Shown in pieces: positions 19,901-27,072 of a stretch of DNA of 64,000 nucleotides (positions within the stretch are counted from its first letter, which is position 1; every line of letters starts with the position of its first letter). The notes under the pieces are model-generated. The model made no database searches and had not been told where the DNA came from. It saw only the letters and a list, made by a program, of their open reading frames with translations. This DNA comes from Candidatus Eiseniibacteriota bacterium (GTDB taxonomy: Bacteria > Eisenbacteria > RBG-16-71-46 > CAIMUX01), in NCBI GenBank assembly GCA_903844735.1, contig CAIMUX010000142.1, forward strand, positions 1 through 64,000. Direction: 5' to 3'. Both the position numbers and the translations under genes were made by a program.

Positions 19901-22687
19901 ACGGTGAAGACTCCGGCATACGGCTCCTTGGGTGCCGATGTGAAGGTGGTCTCCGGCGCTTGGCCGGGTGACCCGACCTGCTTGCTCGTGAGCCCGACGG
20001 ATCCGCCGTTCATCTCGACGGACCAGTCGCGCTATTTGAACCCGATCGACCGGACGGCGTACCACCTCCAGGTTCTTAGCAGTGACGGTCCGTTCGTTCA
20101 TGGCTACGAGCCTCTGGTCACGATCAAGTACAGCCAGGACATGGCTGCGGCCGCCCTCACCGGGACCGAGTCCGGCGAAGGTGACCTGACGGTCCGTCGT
20201 TGGGATGCGTCGCTCGAGAATCGCGATGGCACCACCGGAGCATGGGTTGGCGCGGGTATTTCGCAGATCAAGACCTTCCCGGAGCAAGACAAGGTGGTCT
20301 TCCGCGTACGCGACCTTTCGAGCGACGTCGCTATGGGTGGCGGCAGCGGGACGGACATCGCCTTTGCTTTGGACGGTTCGAGCAGCGTCGGCCCGACGGA
20401 CTTCACGCTACAGCTCGAAGGAGTTGCGGCAGCGGTGCTAAACACGTCAATCATTCCGCATGATGGGTCGGTGGCCGTGGGCGTCGTGCAGTTCAGTGGC
20501 AGTGCCGTCACCGAGGTGCCTTTGACTCAGATCACGGATGCTGCTGTTGCTGCCACCCTCGCGGCGCAAATTCGGGCTATCGTGGGCATCAACGACGGCA
20601 CGGATATCGCCGCGGGTCTCAACCAGGCCAGTGCCGTCTTGGGCGCTGGTACCCCTGGTTCCCGGCAGGTCATCGTTCTCGCTACTGACGGAGGTTCGGA
20701 TGCAACGGCTGCGAATGCCGCGGCTGACGCGGCTGTCGCAGGGGGCGTCGAGGAAATCGACGTGCTCGGCGTCGGCGCGGTTGATGATGTCGTGCTCGGT
20801 TCGCTGACCCGTAGCGGAAGCTACACGCAGGTCACGACGTTCAACGCCTTCGCGCAGGAAATCGCAGGGGTTGTCACCGCGGCAGTCAACGCCGGCCAGT
20901 CCGGCGGCGGCGCCATCTTCCAGCTCTTTGTCCCGAAGCGGAACGCTCCGGTTCTCGTCTCGAGCTTCTGGCCGAGCAGCCCGTACGTCACGGATTGGCA
21001 GACGGACGCTGACCCGGTCATCGTGGTCTACCTGCGCGACCCGGGTGGTCAGGTGATCGATCCGAGCGAGGCCGAGCTACTGATTGACGGCGAGTTCTGG
21101 GCCACGTGGCTTACCGGCGACGGCGACGCGCAATTCGTGCGGGGCAATGGAGAGGCTGTGTTGACCTACGCCAACCAGGACCAGACGGTGATGGAGCTGA
21201 AGTATCAGCACTCCACCTACCCGCGGGACTGGCTGACTGACGGTGCGCACCTGCTGACGGTGCGCTACAAGGCGGCCGACGGGACCGACGACTGGATGGA
21301 AGGGAACTTCACCTTCAACGTGGACCGCAAGGCCCCGTACATCGAGTTCGACGGTGGGTTCGTGAGCAACCCGCGCCTCAGCAACGTCATGGGTTACATG
21401 AACCCGAAGCAGGGCAAGCTGATCGCCAAGATGTACGACGGCGGGACCGGTATCCTGTTCAAGCACGATCGGCCCTGGTACTACTACGATGCCGATCAGG
21501 ATGGCATCCTGGATCCGATCGAGCGGCAGGCGGACCCGACGGATGATCCGGGTGGCGACTACGGATGCGGCGAGTGCCCGTTCTGGATCCGCGCGGACTG
21601 GGGCATCAAGTACGACGTCTGGCGGATCCATACGCCGGAGAACCAGCCGCCGCACGACGCCCAGCAGGACATTGACAACATCGAGGTTCGTACGTTGCTG
21701 CATCAGGGTACTGCGGATGAGCTGGAGCCCTGGCTCAGGGTGCACGGCCGTCCCATCACGCTGGACGAGTACACCCCCGGAACCGACACCTTGGAGGTGC
21801 CGGTGGCGGTGGTCGGCGGCGGAATGATCAAGGATCAGGACATCGTCGAGATTACCTGGTACTCGGACAAGTCGATCGAGCAGAACCAAGACTTCGGCGG
21901 CTGGGGCTGCGCGCTGGACACGATCGTGGTGAACGGGACGACCCGCGTGTTCTGGGATCCGACTTGTGCGTACGACGACGAGTCCCAGGAAATGCACATC
22001 TACAACGAGGGCATCCAGGACTGGGCGTCCAACAGCGGCAGCAAGTACGTCGAGCAGAGGTTCATCGTGGACATGAGCTGCCCGGTCATCAACATCGTCC
22101 AGCCGGCTACCTCCACGGTAGATCCGGCCGGGAACATGCAGATCGAGGTCTCGTTCGCTGACGCAGGCGTGGGTGTGAACCCGCTCACGGCGTCGGTGAC
22201 CGTCCTTGATCCGTCTGGAAACCTGGCGCAGATCGGCAGCCCGAGCTTCATCAACGATCGCTTCACCGGCGTCCTCGTGGGCCCGCTGCAAAACGGCGAG
22301 TACACGGTCAAAGCGACGGCGGCGGACTATCTGGGCGCTGCCTGCGAGAAGATCCAGATCGTGAAGGTCGAGGCGCTGGCGTTGGCGATGACGGAGGCGG
22401 TTGCCGCCCCGAACCCGTTCAACCCGGCCGAGGGCACGGCCAAGATTCACTTCAACCTGTCGAAGGCCGGTGACGTGACGGTCCGGATCTACGACTTCGC
22501 CGGTATCGAGGTGGCGACTCTAGCGAGCATGATGCACTTGCCCGCCGGAATGAACCACCTGGACTGGGCTGGCGAAGCTGCCGACCACACCGATCTAGCC
22601 AACGGCGCCTACATCTGCCGGATCACCGCCACCGACGGTGCGAAGACCGAGGAACAGAACCTCAAGGTCGTGATCTGGCGCGAGTAA
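4967..22687 (+). CDS. Giant exported Ig-like array protein with two vWA domains and a T9SS-like C-terminal sorting module
   Basis: One intact frame of about 5,906 residues. ATG 4967 follows an AAGGAGGAAAAGGGG site and begins a signal peptide (MMRRTGTALAVMSVLAMVV, cleavage near residue 31). Three related segments around residues 60-75, 290-305 and 405-420 carry NEPV/SEPI motifs, as in bacterial Ig-like Big_5 modules. Ig-like module borders of the type VDxTxP recur near residues 1447, 1587, 3149, 3625, 4119, 4399, 4542, 4691, 5452 and 5702. Acidic DxDGDG-type calcium loops are scattered throughout. Two vWA domains (about 2357-2552 and 5127-5315) keep the MIDAS residues DGSxS, Thr and TDG. The C-terminus has APNPFNP followed by a FlgD/Por-type fold ending NGAYICRITA...LKVVIWRE, the pattern of T9SS type A sorting domains. 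It is probably a cell-surface adhesin or S-layer-like fibre. The adjoining PorV-type barrel supports outer-membrane handling; substrate and partner are unknown. Confidence 0.9.
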   Translation: MMRRTGTALAVMSVLAMVVGITLGATGVLADKNVSPSTGNLIINYPAYPVTGGPYLVGATYDPNNDRVVLVFNEPVAAASTSATLSDDFFSSTFDLADAALGLGDDDSDNVLYITGVDPADVSQLFTDNGAERIRLKLPGVLAGTDASLSDDVGWVLVGQGPIPIRVELVNPNVAADSLQTVRVYWDAAAGKVGLAAAAFGTTTEMSGVTFGFTGTGSDTWTLRDSSTVSPPNFRYMMAGITNLRVTAGQVRYVGTATPVTNVDRIMGFDNTDRGPVLIASYYDTKATAGYDDDVIWAVFNEPVSGSNFLGLADGNFSRVNGGAGFDGVGGGSTLAFPGTTTASIKITGFTGTTNLPDADDLLRHEGTLSDFQSQVYAVDNDALLRNGPGIIRASYDDGQTTTLNNDKLVIWLSEPISNSAQIDTVDFTGDGDWYFGDAVQVLVEANVGGQGKVTFSNFTEAPAAKRYRPGLRVRATSTATPVLGNGGRTVDIVTALPIVDEARPSVVDLREVALTDRWDEANTLDTLDVVWREHGSSDDGDQYFLFLTKKSPLDITNEWMDANLSRAIPLGNLRPGVGGDTVRVRLIVDYPGTGGLETVKRTTDDEDIELNDQLRILVASADYTGNVQYRSQLQGSEALLFGAAMWVGPICPPQDSYLTAGDETRWDSDIIHVVGDSTGTGLTADYTFSVFGDTLAIPCSADSVIAYFDPDDVIVLGVDVDNLDGDEIRIGAGPVKNRLASDSSFDPFVLTFPVTWDRTEGFIYLAAKMGTDVTPPANMRQIALDAFYPAIADNQIFDPWNPYRIYNSLDYVNIRLLLNDRIRGTGAAGINDIARVVADFSGIDSLTTNPTNFSTPPVSIFSTPPDSIVLVGLGRDRLDNDGDWWSQMLTGDDDDPVDLGIDGVANTGDFGEDNDRPDAGDPFVDENGNGAYDAGETFVDLVNQVGQTGVYDPGEPFLDSRDADEAGWYEVRNTVLADRGKVTQGYPLNPTRVRKLAYTDPLSLVTITILDNAADGAAGTIYPEQTQRPDRTRSLSLDQTTILDGTDPEQRFLATIDFHEPTVSEITEIENGNGSPNMVVPGSPAPVYPLGQYLDITVSTPSDSDVLFTQLQLLSGTPATWKALARDAEGDANGDTYPGDANFSEDFALAGETTNADLDTIGIVAVDDDQNGVIDEAGEGIDLKDREVHNAGETTAMDTANTHGDAVSSQNDGRDNDNDAYFKYSAFAPGDPANPTAGYGIVTWWNVDESITNTFDDDGDGVVDEADELPEGGDAANANRYLAANDDDEDGIADGEAVAIAFNGSTTILGSNPAFVGTIYVAASKVMGTRTSANTVAADSLARFYANGAAYTEPIAAGYATMTSSVRRLLASGYDTDVPEATRTDWSALTSFNWNTRKGADIDLNWASRVYGLLADGATTYQLRGVAYDRTGNSNVNWAEPISFTIDLTGPTANIDGCGVDPLNVGSDFADKISTTADLIEIWDAGQHPGTYTLTLQSVDPDAQEVQFQERRQNADGTWPAAWTNIGTADLNAPFTKEWPEAGVMFTVNNYPAARYQDVQFRAIATDAQNNQTPEADICVFDVRVIDSTPPSSWIRGIYRDDSASFYEDDDYTPLAVTVSVPQDSSINIWARIEDNDRDAMGRLTTLLPGKSTYNVVNAPHVHAPDPYTTMWAAGVDGKTGNALANDDGNGGLSVIDEDDPGGFGGLSDGIYTLGADSLDNYLAGDDTTATVGAGLDSIPGTDDDEWGLGTNNDDYITNDVKYVVWQYRRVNPATEWLTFATVHGDDAAGVGGQTFDYTQPMKATLNTAGFVEGIYELRAYACDVEGNCNIDTAPIATIAVRANPLRAYIQPEVCSSVNSSMFDLYAVHFIHDYEIDKVRFEYTAATTAGCAVVPTVWNLISIDEAALQGDSRGDPVLYMPKQFVDTPDPIQTLGTGVNLAGTVYKYWDADGDGYYSSRDPVVSSADLIWGAADVAVIGDASLIPAAAALTAFPADVFYAQTDGEAAGLDPTDWIFRENNLNGDNNNLDLWTATWDATGLPVGKYLVRAIAVDGQNNMDEISYTCYEPAVQNPEELELVNLSPVPPHAVFTTMIVPDVLPGGTSVTLHPSPASVIYVPGSAKWAELNCAVTGATKVKFEYKIEGITDWTVIQPNDDDLFFADIDGTAGYSGVLGFDEVFNDLNGDFVKSPGDFVQDEGVPVGVQTPSGWAMYPQISGDATFAVRYPFHVYLNTKALLPTAFPALMTDTNIQLRVTAYDEVCESDRSDPSPDVVTVIWGENDDPVADIIRAEDLDGTLVDVSPEIHDHTPVATIGADMDTMRVFVTAEDMSTIDYVDLYYRLDPACYTTVSDDQLQRPTDLVLVLDGSASITAASFALQTQGVAAALADEGILPRDGSVTLAVVQFGNGAAVTEIPRTTITSASVAGDLATQVLAMAQRGDGTPTAAGIDRAVEAIGAGTVGARQVIILATDGPPTVPEGDLSDPVALALAAADNAMLHGVDELHTLGIGAAADMVFLAQLARNGSVEQISSYTGFAAAIGGKIQAIVFNTLVDMRQWRSMTAAGLIGHPGIDTTYPYDFNIATDLIADGVYQMYPRAYDKSGNFNAAPLNPWGFKKFALADVDFAFVSTPAGPPALPDSASAASGVLGDAGFQAGDEYVIHASLSDPLQAPTTAVRFYFAPRVLDEVIDPARVQPLSPFIMLDDVAETILGTATGDGVVVKINGSLGTYHESLTGLTSPMDYTVTGNKIEFAGRPLAGDLIEVSYNFGVWVPIALGDTWSPYTVAWSQANGGVPDPAHIVDPSTSPATNRDWTGADAYDLAAGALFDLNGDGTYGTACDYAEPIASEGNYLYLRDEARPEVILYGLAYDDFVAPFDYLDWNWPGNPLFRGGDELNGPNYENKLSGIETDIFVDATDVGGGEVASVKLDVTASEIAGGGIRKTSIDMTRIAKDTEFIDIPITFYEDDYYGFWVTGYGPFHLIEEVNEKIAAQPAWESAPIENVVLQISIDQGATWTRQYEMVRDEATRSWSAVGRFNTGIVDDVTQRYQFIVDLVGDEQSVIPDARNLGRTASQSKDAVVTFYSALNVPSTGTHAFWYTHLDNATQLGNNAFHRVVVTATDTFGNTGTNLTSAMPGAAGAQGPIVFVLDQTPPVVNSIIALNSDSQPLPVTRVSPSLEYRLMADVSDSPFGDINVMSTLGVIYQYCPNNWLNNPSPTWITIDLGWATNGMWVRDWTPVSPLTDGYDNDGDGVWDEPDEAVADITIRAIAFDDGFNTGYSDRQATPVTLTLTVDAAEPTAALTQPVDGEIFGYSEPILLSGTADGDYTPPKATNDVDIVRFQAKINRLFYVDETLFIQNGADKTPPVATIVGKANVYENGLDEVWWDSEGDDDFSAADSCVYSGANGIPFQFEPSKVQALPDPNFWFDLDPTPQDNGDDPWLTSANNGDNWEMTWVPSGYSFINVDLLGGDEYVRLRMLSRDTAGNWDTEDDLLGPKETVVILNDDTVSRAYVTHVGTNDQDGAVDPAETKPVQGLNGVNVYGQMFASGLEEIVQVNVYMVATPDGAAPDTSLVFIDNTIAEDGLFTGIWDAGALPEAEYLLFATAVDVDQNETSMHDATKVRVRVDRTPPVVNYTALGTYAGFTTGASYTDDSIVNHSSTVIFPDMYTGDVNFTVTTTASDVASMLLQWRFATDPVGFWRPVGDFFTPTVRPDGAFDYEPNQDFSVGGVAHHAWWLHLENFNDPARVLQSGRMEFRALAVDEAGNSNALQTEVAPYTADDTEPTGFDWNDDSVTNQIEVGTTVNFEISVQDQLMTDETRTDITQVALVFRRVGVAAWSPYAAVVPEPKQIDTGNAMWIARFAWTAPTFVVHDTGYEFAVVMTDAAGNVNETPWQRPGGYVITVEDNAAPDRTKMVDVVALTYKAAEVNGNPDNPDVWKDNSTIEADMTTYQVGTDWLVSEGGGPVLVTPFTPSFNPPANGTVGTAVGDACATFPRNVGEGYLNDARVRNTVKVARTVTLVGRTQSDDDGIGQLDTGIQWVTFLLAPCDANGVLSAQSEWITLGRDEYQPAFPLFYWHLTLDTELYADGNYRLAAYALDEEGNLEDMTSLDWTSAIIVIDNTGPSAQMDADATTDAVEKTATVERNRPFTLFARTLEPGTATLQNYEDDTVEFFYKRARDLNMADSWASVDEDAGAAEPAESEDGNPDLTRPYSFDVNMGLLSEPTDNHTGVPLSVGETYDFATYVSDEVCNATTQIGTFADSAVAGVGTRYLRVLIQDTIAPHLEFTSAVRKAAPYGDEALIENPTKIHAQGFHQITAELLAGDLDMDHAEFVYRPMGTTTWNLIDADLTSEEGGRKWVLGEWDLQTLQHNTWYEVACIGVDDVGNVDQAPDLIEVYVDYEAPPFVLVSPAPTTSKWCNGIMDLVVEVTRGTPQADPEPNDDVFDVIWLWKLSADPDVMAPDTTSNPAATGWKTLSVATVADLYDDATNRYSNTLNLSGTINPNGPLGLMSIFASNLYDMRVMVVDQAGNVGVYDVYKNTVDLTAPNYSQISNIKLYGNDTTQDPSDQGQYTNVTAGSMVEIFGTASDNEPALPDYADPQTGTFYETAIAAMQFEVAYDLGVSDGNADGGVWYDIGVVKLDPPNLGDLSAQTSSILWNTTGLPEGQYLLRVTAFDECGLGTTSATVNVRVLDWTPPIARIVAWDADQQPHGTPAPSFLTIYALAECDTTDADTETAGWQPTYDVQLQYNVKDVGEAVPTGDWINIGIAQPAEDGERFTTGQLWSATIDPQLFGASAGSVWLRALVKDDAGNRYGDNPADIVPTALVNIVQQVDDLGVADGTITIEQVAAAELQGGSRMVEDVSWMIESPTHVVLTVKMAVQDQAPRVILLSEPADPIAYPSDDNPLNYTPGVPVGLTRSIDDPTVWRGEVFLEDPDNCTHYAFWVSGLDGTAGTAKWIDLMDAYMREFSVTTALGTNGTVKTPAYGSLGADVKVVSGAWPGDPTCLLVSPTDPPFISTDQSRYLNPIDRTAYHLQVLSSDGPFVHGYEPLVTIKYSQDMAAAALTGTESGEGDLTVRRWDASLENRDGTTGAWVGAGISQIKTFPEQDKVVFRVRDLSSDVAMGGGSGTDIAFALDGSSSVGPTDFTLQLEGVAAAVLNTSIIPHDGSVAVGVVQFSGSAVTEVPLTQITDAAVAATLAAQIRAIVGINDGTDIAAGLNQASAVLGAGTPGSRQVIVLATDGGSDATAANAAADAAVAGGVEEIDVLGVGAVDDVVLGSLTRSGSYTQVTTFNAFAQEIAGVVTAAVNAGQSGGGAIFQLFVPKRNAPVLVSSFWPSSPYVTDWQTDADPVIVVYLRDPGGQVIDPSEAELLIDGEFWATWLTGDGDAQFVRGNGEAVLTYANQDQTVMELKYQHSTYPRDWLTDGAHLLTVRYKAADGTDDWMEGNFTFNVDRKAPYIEFDGGFVSNPRLSNVMGYMNPKQGKLIAKMYDGGTGILFKHDRPWYYYDADQDGILDPIERQADPTDDPGGDYGCGECPFWIRADWGIKYDVWRIHTPENQPPHDAQQDIDNIEVRTLLHQGTADELEPWLRVHGRPITLDEYTPGTDTLEVPVAVVGGGMIKDQDIVEITWYSDKSIEQNQDFGGWGCALDTIVVNGTTRVFWDPTCAYDDESQEMHIYNEGIQDWASNSGSKYVEQRFIVDMSCPVINIVQPATSTVDPAGNMQIEVSFADAGVGVNPLTASVTVLDPSGNLAQIGSPSFINDRFTGVLVGPLQNGEYTVKATAADYLGAACEKIQIVKVEALALAMTEAVAAPNPFNPAEGTAKIHFNLSKAGDVTVRIYDFAGIEVATLASMMHLPAGMNHLDWAGEAADHTDLANGAYICRITATDGAKTEEQNLKVVIWRE

Positions 22688-22698
22688 CGGACCGGGAC

Positions 22699-22728
22699 GG
22701 CGGGGGCGGAGACATCGCCGCCCCCGCC
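22699..22728 (+). terminator. Strong GC hairpin after the giant gene
   Basis: GGCGGGGGCGG (22699-22709) pairs perfectly with CCGCCCCCGCC (22718-22728) around an 8-base loop, 11 bases after the stop codon. No T-run follows. It may be a Rho-assisted terminator, or a 3' stabiliser that sets different levels of the giant mRNA and the downstream barrel gene. Confidence 0.55.
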
Positions 22729-22789
22729 GCCTGGACGAACGATCTGCAAAGTGCTTCGGTCAGAACTGGTTGAACAAGGAGGTAGGGAA

Positions 22790-24259
22790 ATGTTGAAAAG
22801 GAATAGGGGCCTTCTCGTGATGGCCCTGATCCTCGGAGTGGGGGTGCTGCTCGGCGCGGTCGCGGATGCGCAGGCTGCCAGCAGCTCCAGCAATCGAAAC
22901 GCACCGTATCTACGCATGGGGACGGGCGCGCGGGCCTTGGGCATGGGGGGCGCCTTCACCGGCGTCGCTGACGATGCTACCGCTGCGTATTGGAATCCGG
23001 CCGGTCTGGCTTGGACCAGCGGCTGGGAGGTCACCGGGCAGTACGCGGCGGGCATGGACGGCGACCGGACATTCAACTCTGTCGGATTTTCCCGCAACGG
23101 CAGCATGATGGCCTATGCGTTGCAGTGGGTCAACGCGGGGACCAGTGACATCCCGCAAACGGACGTAGACGGGCGGTCTTTGGGTTCTTTCAACTTCAAC
23201 GACAATGCCTTCAGCCTGTCGCTTGCGAAGGGGTTTGACGTGGCGTCGGTGGGGATCACCGGCAAGTTCTTGCGCCAGTCTCTCGGTGCGGAGATCGCTA
23301 CCGATGACGCGGTCAACGGCTTCGGCCTGGATCTCGGCTTCGGCTTGATCGTCACCGACTACGCGCGGTTCGGGCTCTCGGTGGCGAACATCGCAGGCAA
23401 GCTCGGTTCCGTGGATGAGGTCAACACGATCCCCGCTACGTTGCGTGCCGGCGTCGCGCTCATGCCGATGGAAGGCCTGACCGTGGCGTTCGACATGGAG
23501 AAGACGCGGGACGAGGAAGACTATGGGTTCCACGCCGGCGGTGAGTACGCGCTTGCCGTCAGTGACGACTTCGGGACGGCTCTCCGTATTGGTCTCAACC
23601 GGAGTAAGTTTGCCGGCGGCATCGGTTTGCGCTACAACTTTTTGACTTTCGACTACGCCTATGTGGTGGAGCCAGAGAAGTTCTTGGGGGAGAACCACCG
23701 CTTTAGCGTCAGTTTGAACTTCGGCCGGGACCAGGTTGCTCGGAAAGTCACCGATCGCGATGGCGACGGCATCCCCGACGATGTCGACCAGTGCCCGGAC
23801 CTCGCGGAGGACTTCAACGGATACCAGGACTCTGACGGTTGCCCCGAGGGCGGTCCGCCGAAGGTCGAGACGCCTGCGCTTCAACCTCCGGTGGTGATTC
23901 CCCCGCCGCCACCGCCGACGATTCCGGCATTCGCCTACATCAACTTCAAGTTCGGCACTGCCGAGATCAGCGGTGCGGATCCGATCCCGGTTCTCGAGGA
24001 CGTTGCCCGGATCATGAAGGAGCGTCCCGACATGAAGGTCAAGATCACCGGCCACACGGACAACGTGGGGGCCGACGCGGCGAACATGACGCTGTCCACG
24101 CGGCGTGCCGACGCGATCAAGACCTACCTGACCGGGCGCGGCGTTGGAGCGGAACGGCTGGTCACCGACGGCAAGGGTGAGAGCTCGCCGGTCGACACGA
24201 ATGACACCGATCTGGGTCGTGCGCGCAACCGGAGGATCGAGTTCGCGGTTATCCAGTAG
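22790..24259 (+). CDS. PorV/UPF0164-type outer-membrane barrel fused to an OmpA peptidoglycan-binding domain
   Basis: About 489 residues. ATG 22790 follows AAGGAGGT. A signal peptide (residues 1-29) precedes a UPF0164/PorV-type barrel of about 310 residues, opening with the signature LGMGGAFTGVADDATAAYWN and alternating strands. Next come a calcium-binding thrombospondin-type-3 loop (DRDGDGIPDDVDQCPD, near residues 325-340), a Pro-rich linker, and an OmpA C-terminal domain (residues 385-489). The latter carries the ITGHTDNVG and RAxAIKxYL motifs and an RNRRIEF end, which bind diaminopimelate in peptidoglycan. In T9SS organisms PorV shuttles cargo to the attachment complex. Fusion to OmpA and placement 103 bases after a sorting-tail protein suggest a peptidoglycan-anchored partner for that protein; this role is inferred. 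Confidence 0.88.
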   Translation: MLKRNRGLLVMALILGVGVLLGAVADAQAASSSSNRNAPYLRMGTGARALGMGGAFTGVADDATAAYWNPAGLAWTSGWEVTGQYAAGMDGDRTFNSVGFSRNGSMMAYALQWVNAGTSDIPQTDVDGRSLGSFNFNDNAFSLSLAKGFDVASVGITGKFLRQSLGAEIATDDAVNGFGLDLGFGLIVTDYARFGLSVANIAGKLGSVDEVNTIPATLRAGVALMPMEGLTVAFDMEKTRDEEDYGFHAGGEYALAVSDDFGTALRIGLNRSKFAGGIGLRYNFLTFDYAYVVEPEKFLGENHRFSVSLNFGRDQVARKVTDRDGDGIPDDVDQCPDLAEDFNGYQDSDGCPEGGPPKVETPALQPPVVIPPPPPPTIPAFAYINFKFGTAEISGADPIPVLEDVARIMKERPDMKVKITGHTDNVGADAANMTLSTRRADAIKTYLTGRGVGAERLVTDGKGESSPVDTNDTDLGRARNRRIEFAVIQ

Positions 24260-24780
24260 CCCGAATCGAACGGTTCAATTCGCGCTTGCGGCCGCGTCGC
24301 TGGTCGCTGGCCTACCCCTTGTGCCCTGGGCGGGCATCCGGAAACGGGTGTCCGCTCTTGGTATTTACCCCGGACGCCCTCGCGCTGAGCGGGTGCTGGC
24401 GCTTCGATATGAAACCGATGGTCGTTCGTGGTGGCAAAATGGGACCGGCTTTCGGGGACTTCGTGTTGGCACCACAGGTGATCCATATCATGTTTTTGCA
24501 ACGGGTTCCGGCGTCGGCCGCCCGTCGCCAAGCCTTGGCGCCCCGAGTCGGCTGGGCGCAAGCGAGGCCGGCTTTCCCATCCTGAAACACCGACCGGGGT
24601 TCGCTGCCGACTGGCTTTGGAACCCGTTGTGTGCCAAGGGGTTCATGATGGGTCGTTGCGGCACCGATCTTGCATGGTGTGAACGGAATGCCTACCCACG
24701 GAACGATCTTTCCCAGGCTATGGTAATTGTCGGCCCGGGTAGATGGAACCGGAAGCACAGCGTCGAGGAGGAACGAACGG
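24260..24780. other. Spacer before groES
   Basis: 521 bases without a supported gene. A plus-strand frame is open across it and runs 23 bases into groES, with possible GTG starts at 24321 and 24348, but it lacks a ribosome-binding site and a recognisable product. I looked for a CIRCE operator (TTAGCACTC-N9-GAGTGCTAA) and found none, so HrcA control of groESL is not supported here. No clear sigma-32-type promoter was seen. Confidence 0.45.
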
Positions 24781-25089
24781 ATGACGCAGAAGAGCGCGCT
24801 TAAGATTCGTCCCCTGGGGGATCGGATCCTGGTCAAGAGGATCGATGAGTCATCGGAAGAGATCCGTGGCGGGATTATCATTCCCGATACCGCCAAGGAG
24901 AAGCCGATGCAGGGCGAGGTCAAGGCCGTCGGCCCGGGGAAGATGACCGAGGATGGCAAGATCCACAAACTCGAGGTCAAGCCCGGCGACCGCATCCTCA
25001 TGAGCAAATACGCGGGGAGCGAGGTCAAGATCGAGGGGCAGGAGTTCGTGATTCTGCGCGAGGACGACGTCCTCGGGATCATCGAGTAA
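24781..25089 (+). CDS. groS: Co-chaperonin GroES
   Basis: The 102-residue heptameric lid of the GroEL chaperonin, acting in the cytoplasm. It begins with the [13 protein letters not shown] strand (residues 7-19), followed by the mobile loop with the [12 protein letters not shown] segment (residues 29-40). The LKPGDRVL-equivalent and the closing [12 protein letters not shown] are present. ATG 24781 follows a GAGGAGG site. It is 121 bases upstream of groEL in the usual groES-groEL order. Confidence 0.97.
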   Translation: MTQKSALKIRPLGDRILVKRIDESSEEIRGGIIIPDTAKEKPMQGEVKAVGPGKMTEDGKIHKLEVKPGDRILMSKYAGSEVKIEGQEFVILREDDVLGIIE

Positions 25090-25210
25090 TCGGCGGCCTC
25101 CTGCGCGCGGGGTAGGCCCGCGGCGCAATGGCCAGGCAGGCAGGAAGTGAGATCCGTACACGGCGCTGCGGGCGTCGGGCGGACACAACCGAAGATGGAG
25201 GTTCGAGACG

Positions 25211-26839
<1,629 letters not shown>

Positions 26840-26880
26840 CCGACTGCCACCCGGGCAAAGAGGCAACGGGCTCTCAGAGG

Positions 26881-26910
26881 ACCCCGGTGGCGGATCTCCG
26901 CCGCCGGGGT
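26881..26910 (+). terminator. Terminator hairpin after groEL
   Basis: ACCCCGGTGGCGG (26881-26893) pairs with CCGCCGCCGGGGT (26898-26910) with one G-U pair and an ATCT loop, 41 bases after groEL. It is very stable but has no U-run (TGCGCATAATG follows). Confidence 0.6.
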
Positions 26911-27072
26911 TGCGCATAATGCGGCCGAAGCCACTCCGAGTGTCCCGCCCCACAGGTGCTTGTCCGTCGATGAAGATCAGCCCATGATGTATCTTGTGGC
27001 TACTCATAGGAGGAATTCACGAGTGACGATCGGTTCTTCCATGTGGTTCGAATGGCCGGAAGGGAGGAGTCC

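Noticed and set aside
15170-20287. A minus-strand open frame of about 1,700 codons inside the giant gene, plus others of 1,266 and 635 codons
   Set aside because: They are antisense shadows of the plus-strand coding sequence in GC-rich DNA with strong third-position bias. They have no ribosome-binding site, signal peptide or recognisable domain, and are Arg/Val/Gly-rich as expected of shadows.
24260-24780. A CIRCE/HrcA operator upstream of groESL
   Set aside because: No TTAGCACTC/GAGTGCTAA pair or close variant could be found.
24321-24803. A plus-strand frame in the spacer before groES
   Set aside because: No start context, overlaps groES by 23 bases in another frame, and the translation shows no family features. 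Left as a spacer.
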